Below, piece after piece: positions 40,033 to 47,173 of a stretch of DNA of 64,000 nt. The stretch is from DAOTXN01 sp034435435 (GTDB lineage: Bacteria > Chloroflexota > Anaerolineae > S140-20): positions 1 through 64,000 of the forward strand of contig DAOTXN010000084.1 in the NCBI GenBank assembly GCA_034435435.1, given 5' to 3'. Both the position numbers and the translations under genes were made by a program. The notes below the pieces were generated by a model, which searched no databases, had not been told where the DNA came from, and was given only the letters and a program-made list of their open reading frames with translations. Positions within the stretch are counted from its first letter, which is position 1; every line of letters starts with the position of its first letter.

Positions 40033-42471
40033 TTACGGCTCAAACCTGAGATACATAGGACTGGGTCCGACGTCCAGGGTAACGACACCATCTACACTAC
40101 CATCGTAGCTGTCTAGTACAATGTCAGCCGAGCCAAACTTGTCCACCCGTTCGACCGAGTCGGCCGGAACATTGAGTGAGTAGGTAGCCTCGTCATTCGT
40201 CCAAACTATGTAAATTTTCTGCGCGCCGTTGATCATCACGTATCCCTCTACCGCATCGGCGCCGGTCTCCTGGACAGTGAGTGTGCGCTCATAGCGTGCA
40301 CCGGTCAAATGCGCCGTCAATGTATCAAACGCATAGTAGGCAGGCTTGGGACCATAGCTATCATCCAGCAATCCATAGAGATATGGAAACCCCTCCGTAA
40401 TATCACGCAAGACAAACCAGATCACAATGTCAAGATCCGTTGACATTGAACGCACAAAACCCTGCACGACATAACGACTCTGTGATTCATAGCTCCCGCC
40501 GCGGCTGGGATCACTGTGCGTGCCAAGCTCGGTGCAGGCGACTGGTTTATATACGCCATATCCAGCCAGTAAATTGCGGAGATACGTCGTTTTACCGATG
40601 ACATCTCGCCCATAAGGCGCCCATACTTGAGCAAAACTGGGATAAAAGTGAAAATTGAAAACATCGATGTAATCTCCTCCACCCGCTGCTAAAAAATCAT
40701 CCAGAAACTGGCGCACATAAGGCCCCCCCTCGGTCTCTTCAAAGCGTTCGTAGGCCAGCCCACCGTTGAGCACTCGAGCCTGCGGACTGGCAGCCTTGAT
40801 CACCGGCCAAGCCTGTCTGAGCAGATCGGCGTAACCGGCGCCATTGTGACCCCAATAACCATACCCGGCTTCGGCCAGCAAAACAGAGCCGTTGTCCACC
40901 TCGTTATAGAATTCCCAATGATTGACTACCGGCGAACCCGCTGCGTCGTCCACGCCATCCCCGTCGTAGCGCTCTACCAACGCTCCCACAAATTCCAAAA
41001 AATCATCCATGTGTTCCGGATAGATGGGGCCGGCGCTGTACTGGGCGGCCCAACTGGGGTTGCCTTGAATCATCACGACCGGTCGGATGCCCGCCGCCTG
41101 CAGATTTCTAAACCAGTTGTCATACGTGGCCCAATTGAAACTCTCCGGCGTCGTATCCACCGGTTCGATGGCGCTCCAACTAAGCAGCAGTCGCAACCAC
41201 TGCGTATCGGCGTCTTGCATTTCCTGCAAACCGTACGCATTATCCACGGCCCAATAGGTCTGGATGCCAAAAGGAGGCGTAGGAGGCGGGTAATAATTGA
41301 ACACGACCGGCAGATACACTTGATGCCACGTCGTGACTACCGTCCACACCTTATCGTCGTCATCCACGGCCACGCCAGTGGGCAACGCGTTGGCTAATGG
41401 TAGGGGATATTCGCTGATTGGAACCGACGAGCCCAAAACCAGCCGCCCCAATTTGGCGGCCCTGTTCTCTGTGAACCACACCTGCCCGGTCGAGTCAATC
41501 GCCAGATCATAAGGCCGGCTGTCGGTCGTCGGTACAGTGTACTGCAGCCCGAAAGAAGTCGTAGACAAAATGAACAGCGTCACATAGTTGCCCAACAACT
41601 CGGTAAACCACAATCTACCCGTTGCGGAATCGTATACTAGATTAAGCGGATGGCCTTCCCCATTTTGTGTGGGTCCAGTGGGAGCAAAAGCCTGTTTCGG
41701 ATCGAAAGGATAGACCGAGGGCTGGAAACGCACCAACTGGTCCCGCTCTGTTTCCGAAAACCAGATCGCATCGTTGCTGTGCACATAGATGCCATAAGGC
41801 GCCGACGTCTCGGGACGCCCGGTAAACAGTGGGATGGGATATTCCTCTACCCGATAGTCGCTGGTCGTGGTGATCACCAAACGCCCGATCTTGTCGGCTC
41901 CCATCTCGGCAAACCAGACACTCCCGTCTGGAGCCACACCGATACCCGAAGGGCGACTATCCGGCGTCAGTCCCGTAAAGGTGACCAGTTGGCTGCTGGA
42001 AATCTCGATGCGCCCGATGTAATTACCGCTGCGGGCCGTGAACCAGATATAACTGCCGTCCTGCGCCAGGTCCAACGGTTCACTACCCGCGGCGAGCGGA
42101 TATTCGTAAAAGGCATAATCTCCCGTCGCCGTATACACCAAACGACCAATCTGATCGGCGTCCCGTTCGGTAAACCAGACTTCCTCGCTGGTGAGATTTG
42201 CACTGACCAGCACGCCGTGTGGGTTCGCTGCCTGGGTGGGCAAAGTAAAGACCTCGAAACTCTCCAGTTCGGGATCAAAACGCAAGACGTAGTCGGGGCG
42301 CCCGGCAGCATTCGATTGCAGCGCATTCAAGTCAACGGTCGATGAGCTATCTTGAGGTCCTGCCGCCACACGCTTGTCGTACAAGATCAAAGCGCTCAGA
42401 ACCACCATTGGAATCAGGGTTATGGCAACGAGAATCCCCATCCGCTTTAGACTGTTTGCTTTTCCTACCAC
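40033..42471 (-). CDS. Secreted beta-propeller plus clan GH-A glycoside hydrolase
   Basis: The protein has 812 residues; GTG 42471 has GGAGG six bases upstream. After a membrane helix (MGILVAITLIPMVVLSALIL), residues 60-383 form a virginiamycin-B-lyase/SMP-30-like propeller with repeating VWFTERDADQIGRLV-type blades. A short linker, QVYLPVVFNYYPPPTPP (385-401), leads to a GH39/GH5-like barrel. Its acid/base site is WEFYNEVDN (Glu 524) and its nucleophile site ACTELGTHS (Glu 648). It is the first gene of the 23-kb run, 50 bases from its predicted transcription start. The linker is the same motif that ends other secreted proteins in this window. Confidence 0.82.
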   Translation of the reverse strand: MVGKANSLKRMGILVAITLIPMVVLSALILYDKRVAAGPQDSSSTVDLNALQSNAAGRPDYVLRFDPELESFEVFTLPTQAANPHGVLVSANLTSEEVWFTERDADQIGRLVYTATGDYAFYEYPLAAGSEPLDLAQDGSYIWFTARSGNYIGRIEISSSQLVTFTGLTPDSRPSGIGVAPDGSVWFAEMGADKIGRLVITTTSDYRVEEYPIPLFTGRPETSAPYGIYVHSNDAIWFSETERDQLVRFQPSVYPFDPKQAFAPTGPTQNGEGHPLNLVYDSATGRLWFTELLGNYVTLFILSTTSFGLQYTVPTTDSRPYDLAIDSTGQVWFTENRAAKLGRLVLGSSVPISEYPLPLANALPTGVAVDDDDKVWTVVTTWHQVYLPVVFNYYPPPTPPFGIQTYWAVDNAYGLQEMQDADTQWLRLLLSWSAIEPVDTTPESFNWATYDNWFRNLQAAGIRPVVMIQGNPSWAAQYSAGPIYPEHMDDFLEFVGALVERYDGDGVDDAAGSPVVNHWEFYNEVDNGSVLLAEAGYGYWGHNGAGYADLLRQAWPVIKAASPQARVLNGGLAYERFEETEGGPYVRQFLDDFLAAGGGDYIDVFNFHFYPSFAQVWAPYGRDVIGKTTYLRNLLAGYGVYKPVACTELGTHSDPSRGGSYESQSRYVVQGFVRSMSTDLDIVIWFVLRDITEGFPYLYGLLDDSYGPKPAYYAFDTLTAHLTGARYERTLTVQETGADAVEGYVMINGAQKIYIVWTNDEATYSLNVPADSVERVDKFGSADIVLDSYDGSVDGVVTLDVGPSPMYLRFEP

Positions 42472-42527
42472 ATACGCCTCCTCAAATCAAAGTACAGTGA
42501 ATGCTCAACAATCGATTGCGGCCCGGT

Positions 42528-42556
42528 ATTATAATGTATCCTATGACCTTTGTCCA
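42528..42556 (-). promoter_or_regulatory. Strong promoter for the 42471-19296 glycan run
   Basis: On the minus strand TGGACA (42551-42556), a 17-base spacer and consensus TATAAT (42528-42533). Transcription would begin near 42521, 50 bases before GTG 42471. No other promoter this good was seen in the packed genes downstream. Confidence 0.8.
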
Positions 42557-42598
42557 GTTGCGGCGCCCGCGCGCGCTCTACTGCAAGAGGGATCAATA

Positions 42599-42627
42599 TT
42601 GACCTCACGCCCGATTCAGTTTATACT
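42599..42627 (+). promoter_or_regulatory. Promoter for the cyclase-AAA-TPR gene
   Basis: TTGACC (42599-42604), a 17-base spacer and TATACT (42622-42627). The predicted start is near 42634, giving a leader of about 29 bases before ATG 42663. Confidence 0.75.
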
Positions 42628-42662
42628 ACAAACGACCATGCGACCCAACCCAAAGAGCCGTT

Positions 42663-45600
42663 ATGAAATGCCTTGCCTGCCACTTTGAAAACCCCGCCGG
42701 CTTTGCCTTTTGCGGCAAGTGTGGAACTAGACTCGTCCTCACCTGTCCCAACTGTGGGACCGAGCTACCGCCCGGCTTTGCCTTTTGCGGTCGCTGCGGG
42801 GCGCGCATCGAGCCAGAAGCCCCCCCCGCGCTCATCAGCGAGACCGACCTGGCTCGCCTGCAACGCTATCTACCCGCCCACCTCCTGACCGACCTGCCTC
42901 CCGCCCCGTTGTGGAAAAAAGAGGACGTGATCCGCACCCAGGCCCGCCTCAAGACTTTGCTCGAGACCGTCATCACCTACCTGCCGCGCCACCTGGTGGA
43001 AATCGAGCTGGCTCCCGGCCTCGCGCCGCCTACGGGCGGCGCATTTCTGGACGGCGCGCTGCTGTTTTCCGACATCAGTGGTTTTACGGCGCTGTCAGAG
43101 CGGTTGAACACATTGGGTCACGAAGGCGCTGAACAAATCATCGCGCTGGTCAACCATTACTTTAGCGCAATGCTGGAGGTGCTGTTTGCCCACGGCGGCG
43201 ACCTGTTCAAATTCGGCGGCGACGCGTTGCTGGCCTTCTTTCCCGACCAGGTTGGCGGCAGCGCCAGCGCCCTGCAAGCCGCCTGGGCCATGCAGCAGGC
43301 TATGACCGCCTTTCACCAGGCACAGACCAGCATTGGAACCTTTCCCCTGCAGATGAAGATCGGTCTGCACGCCGGGCCGATCTTTGCAGCGCGAGTGGGC
43401 AGCGCCGACGAGCGGGAGTTTTTTGTCACCGGTCCAACCGTCAACGCCACGGCCAAAGCCGAGAGCCTGGCCGAGGCCGGACAAATCCTGATCACCGACG
43501 TAGTGAAAAACCAGGTTTCTGCAACCGTCGTCGAAGGCCCGGCAGGCCATTATATCGTGACAGGCGCCCCCACAGCCCAATTCCCAATTCCCAATTCCCA
43601 ATTCCCAATTCCCACTACCGACCTGCCCAGTACGCTGGACGCCCTCGACCGCCTAACGCCCTATTTGCCATCCGGCCTGCTTCCACGCCTGGCGCTCGAC
43701 CCGGCCCGCCACGAGACGAGCGGCGAACACCGATTGGTGGCGGTCCTCTTTGTCAATTTCCTGGGAGCCAGCGAGCTGGTCACCCGGCTGGGACGTGACC
43801 GGACCGAGCAGATCGCCCATGCTCTACAGTCCTACTATGTGGCTGTGCACCAGGCCATCGCACGTTACGAGGGAGTCATCAACAAAATAGACCTGTATCA
43901 CCAGGGCGACAAATTGACGGCTATCTTTGGCGCGCCGCTGGCCCACGAAGACGACGCCGAACGGGCCGTGCGGGCCGCCCTCGAGATTTTGGATTTTGGA
44001 TTGCCGGTTTTGGATCCGCAATCCAAAATCAAAAATCCAGAATCCAAAATCGGCATCAGTAACGGACTGGTCTTTGCCGGACACGTGGGCAGCGCCATGC
44101 GGCGCGAGTACACCGTGATGGGCGACGAAGTCAACCTGGCCGCCCGGCTGATGAGCGCCGCGCAGGAGGGAGAAATCCTGCTGTCCAGCTTTGTTCAACG
44201 CAAAATCAGCCCCTTTTTCGAGACTGCTGACCGAGGTTTGGTTACACTCAAGGGCAAAAGCAAGCCGGTGCCCACCTTTACCATCGTCGGGCGGCGCGCC
44301 CAACCGGAGCCAGTGCGCGGCATCCGCGGCCTACGCTCCCCGCTGGTGGGCCGCGCCGCCGAAGAGGCCACCCTGCAACGCTTGACCGGCGAGCTATGTA
44401 CCGGACGGGGCAACATTCTTTCACTCATCGGCGAGGCAGGACTGGGCAAGAGTCGCCTGATCGCCGAGCTGCGCCAGCGCATCGCCCCCTCTGGCCCGCA
44501 GCCCTCACCCCTGCAAGCAGAGGGGACGAGCGCAGGCCAGGGCGAGATCACCTGGCTCGAAGGACACTGTCTCTCATACACCCAGCAGGTCAGCTACTCG
44601 GCCTTTACCGACGTGATGCGCAGCGCCCTGGGCATCGCCGAGACGGACAACGAGTTTGACATTCGTATCAAGTTGCACCAACGAGTCGAAGCTCTTTTGC
44701 CTGGCGAGGCAGCTACAGACATCCTACCCTACCTGACTCACTTTTTTGGGCTGTCCCTCAGTGGACCGGCCGCCGAACGGGTGGCTTACCTGGACGGCGA
44801 AGCGTTGCAGCGCCAGGTGGTGCGCTCTGTGGCCGCCTTTTTGGAACAGATGGCCCGCCAGCGCCCACTGGTGCTGGCCTTTGACGACCTGCACTGGGCC
44901 GACTCGGCCTCGCTGACTCTGCTAGAGCGCTGCCTGGCTCTCACCGATCGCGTCCCGGTTCTGATATTGCTCATCTACCGCCCGGACCGCGCTCACGGCT
45001 GCTGGGCGCTGGGGCAAACTGCCGCCCGCGACTATCCCCATTGCTACACCGAAATCCAGTTGCGACCGCTGGACCGGGAAGCGCAGCAAGACGAAGAACT
45101 GGTGCGCAACCTGCTGTCGCTGGAACGCCTGCCGCCCGCCCTGGCCGAGCTGGTCGGTCGGGCCGAGGGCAACCCCTTTTACGTCGAAGAGATCATCCGC
45201 ACCTTGATTGACCAGGGCGCCATCGCCCAGGAGAACAGTCGCTGGCAATTAACCCGCCATGTGGACGTCAGAACCGTCCCCGACACGTTACAGGGCATCA
45301 TCATGGCCCGCCTGGACCGGCTGATGGAGGAGGCCCGCCGCACGTTGCAGCTGGCCTCGGTGATCGGGCGCACCTTCCGCCACCAGGTGTTGGCGTGGCT
45401 GGCCTCGGCAGCCGCGCTGGCGGCTCAATTGGATGGCAGCCTGGCCGCGCTTCAGCGGGCCGAGCTGATCCGCGAACGGATGCGCATTCCCGACCTCGAG
45501 TTCGCTTTCAAACATATCCTGATCCGCGACGTAGCCTACGAGAGCCTGCTGGTGCGCGACCGCCAAACCTTTCACCGGTTGGTCGCCCAACATCTGGAAG

Positions 45601-47054
45601 AGCTATATACCGGCCCCAAGCAGGAAGAGATTTACGAGTTGCTGGCCCATCATTACAGCCTCTCCGAAGATCGAGAAAAGGCGCTGACCTATCTGATCAA
45701 AGCTGGCGACAAAACACGCGCCGCCTATGCGAACCCTGAAGCCATTGCCTTTTATCGCCAGGCCGAGCCGTTGGCCGAAACACTGGACCGCCGTCAGGAA
45801 CAGGCTACTATTGCCGCCAGCCTGGGCGATGTGTTGTTCCACATCGGCGAGTACGACGAGGCGCTGGACTGCTACCAGCGGGCGCTGTGCTGCTGCACCA
45901 GTCTGACGCAGGAGGCCGACCTGCACCGGCGCATCGGCATGGTCCACGACAAGCGCGGGGATTTTGAGGCGGCGCTGACGTCTTTCGGTCGTGGTATCGA
46001 GCTATTGCCGCGTGCGCCAAACACTGCCGACGCCCCGCTGGCCGGGGTCGAGTTGGTCTCGGCGCGCCTACTAACCGCCCGTTGCCGCACCCACTGGCAG
46101 CAAAGCCAGTTCGAGGCGGCGCTGGCCGACGGCCAATCCAGTCTATCCTATCTGAAAGGCACGACCTATTACCGTGAGAAAGCCCAGGCCCATAACGAGC
46201 TGGGCAACACATACATTCGCTACAGCCGGCCGAACGAGGCCATCGCCCACTTTGAGCAAGGGTTAAGTATCTTGGAGCACATCGGCGACGAGCACGGCGC
46301 AGCCGGAGTATACAACAACCTGGCCATCATCTATTATCAAACCGACTTGGCCCGCTCTATGGCCTACTTTGCGCGCTTTCTCGACACGATGCAACGCCTG
46401 GGCAACGTGTGGGGCGAATCGCAGGCGCTACAAAACCTGGGCATCACATATTTCGCGCGGGGCGACTATGACCAGGCCATTGACCACTATCGGCGCAGTC
46501 TGGCGATCAAGGAACGGCTGCGTGACAGCCTGGGCATCGCCGACTGTCACATCAACCTGGGCGAGGTCTATCGCGCACAGGGCGACCCCAAACAGGCCAT
46601 CGTCCATCTGGAACAAGCCCTATCCATCGCTCAAGAGATCGGCGCGAGCGACGCCGAGGCCGAATGCCACCGCCAGTTGGCTCAGTGCTGCCTGGAGACC
46701 GGCGACCCGGAAAGTGCATTATGGGCCTGCGCGGAGGCCCTGACGCACGCACAAAAGATCGGCGACCGCAAAGAAGAAGGCATCGTCTACGGAGTAATTG
46801 GCAATATTCACCTCCAGAGCGGAGACCCCACCGCCGCTCTGATCCATCTGGAACAGAGCGCGACGATCTTGCGCCAATTGAACCGCGAGTTCGACCTGGT
46901 CCAGGTTCTCTATGACTATGGCCGGGCGTTGGCCGAGCTGGGTCATACGGCGCAGGGTCGAGAGCAGTGGTCGGCGGCGCTGGAACTGGCGGAACGGCTG
47001 GACTTGCCCCAGGAAAAGGCTCGCATTCAAACAGCATTGGATCAATCGAGTTGA
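42663..47054 (+). CDS. Zinc-ribbon / tandem class III cyclase / AAA ATPase / TPR protein
   Basis: The protein has 1463 residues. Residues 1-50 hold two zinc ribbons (CLACHFENPAGFAFCGKCG and CPNCGTELPPGFAFCGRCG). Two class III cyclase domains follow at about 128-280 and 355-510. The first has both metal aspartates (Asp 137 in FSDISGF, Asp 187 in FGGDALL) but Lys 265 where the transition-state Arg should be. The second has Asn 365 in place of the first Asp but an intact NLAAR (Asn 491, Arg 495). The pair could therefore form one composite site. An AAA/STAND ATPase follows (Walker A GEAGLGKS, 590-597), then many TPRs to the C-terminus. It is a cytoplasmic signalling protein. Two 7-bp repeat tracts lie inside the gene, in frame. 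Confidence 0.88.
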   Translation: MKCLACHFENPAGFAFCGKCGTRLVLTCPNCGTELPPGFAFCGRCGARIEPEAPPALISETDLARLQRYLPAHLLTDLPPAPLWKKEDVIRTQARLKTLLETVITYLPRHLVEIELAPGLAPPTGGAFLDGALLFSDISGFTALSERLNTLGHEGAEQIIALVNHYFSAMLEVLFAHGGDLFKFGGDALLAFFPDQVGGSASALQAAWAMQQAMTAFHQAQTSIGTFPLQMKIGLHAGPIFAARVGSADEREFFVTGPTVNATAKAESLAEAGQILITDVVKNQVSATVVEGPAGHYIVTGAPTAQFPIPNSQFPIPTTDLPSTLDALDRLTPYLPSGLLPRLALDPARHETSGEHRLVAVLFVNFLGASELVTRLGRDRTEQIAHALQSYYVAVHQAIARYEGVINKIDLYHQGDKLTAIFGAPLAHEDDAERAVRAALEILDFGLPVLDPQSKIKNPESKIGISNGLVFAGHVGSAMRREYTVMGDEVNLAARLMSAAQEGEILLSSFVQRKISPFFETADRGLVTLKGKSKPVPTFTIVGRRAQPEPVRGIRGLRSPLVGRAAEEATLQRLTGELCTGRGNILSLIGEAGLGKSRLIAELRQRIAPSGPQPSPLQAEGTSAGQGEITWLEGHCLSYTQQVSYSAFTDVMRSALGIAETDNEFDIRIKLHQRVEALLPGEAATDILPYLTHFFGLSLSGPAAERVAYLDGEALQRQVVRSVAAFLEQMARQRPLVLAFDDLHWADSASLTLLERCLALTDRVPVLILLIYRPDRAHGCWALGQTAARDYPHCYTEIQLRPLDREAQQDEELVRNLLSLERLPPALAELVGRAEGNPFYVEEIIRTLIDQGAIAQENSRWQLTRHVDVRTVPDTLQGIIMARLDRLMEEARRTLQLASVIGRTFRHQVLAWLASAAALAAQLDGSLAALQRAELIRERMRIPDLEFAFKHILIRDVAYESLLVRDRQTFHRLVAQHLEELYTGPKQEEIYELLAHHYSLSEDREKALTYLIKAGDKTRAAYANPEAIAFYRQAEPLAETLDRRQEQATIAASLGDVLFHIGEYDEALDCYQRALCCCTSLTQEADLHRRIGMVHDKRGDFEAALTSFGRGIELLPRAPNTADAPLAGVELVSARLLTARCRTHWQQSQFEAALADGQSSLSYLKGTTYYREKAQAHNELGNTYIRYSRPNEAIAHFEQGLSILEHIGDEHGAAGVYNNLAIIYYQTDLARSMAYFARFLDTMQRLGNVWGESQALQNLGITYFARGDYDQAIDHYRRSLAIKERLRDSLGIADCHINLGEVYRAQGDPKQAIVHLEQALSIAQEIGASDAEAECHRQLAQCCLETGDPESALWACAEALTHAQKIGDRKEEGIVYGVIGNIHLQSGDPTAALIHLEQSATILRQLNREFDLVQVLYDYGRALAELGHTAQGREQWSAALELAERLDLPQEKARIQTALDQSS
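43576..43613 (+). repeat. 7-bp tandem repeat (CCCAATT) inside the cyclase gene
   Basis: Five exact copies of CCCAATT plus CCC. In frame this encodes the linker QFPIPNSQFPIP between the two cyclase domains (residues 307-318). Confidence 0.9.
43985..44051 (+). repeat. Inverted 7-bp repeat tracts inside the cyclase gene
   Basis: Left arm: GATTTTG twice plus GATT (43985-44002). Right arm: four units of the type AATCCAA plus AATC (44020-44051). The arms are near-exact reverse complements over about 20 bases with a 17-base loop, and they encode LDFGLPVLDPQSKIKNPESK in the second cyclase domain. Confidence 0.85.
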
Positions 47055-47059
47055 AAAGC

Positions 47060-47092
47060 AAGGGCCTGTCCTGAAGCAGACAGGCCCTTTCC
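47060..47092. terminator. Hairpin terminator between convergent genes
   Basis: AAGGGCCTGTC (47060-47070) pairs with GACAGGCCCTT (47079-47089) over 8 bases. It starts six bases after the cyclase stop at 47054 and is flanked by TTTCC on one side and GCTTTTC on the other strand. It can serve both the cyclase gene and the convergent gene ending at 47174. The remaining 80 bases to 47174 hold nothing recognisable. Confidence 0.7.
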
Positions 47093-47173
47093 ACTTCTGT
47101 CAAACAAGGACCCGCCGCCCTGCGACAGGCGCCTTGCACTTGTCAACCCTTCTGCGTCCGCGCCTGGAACACG

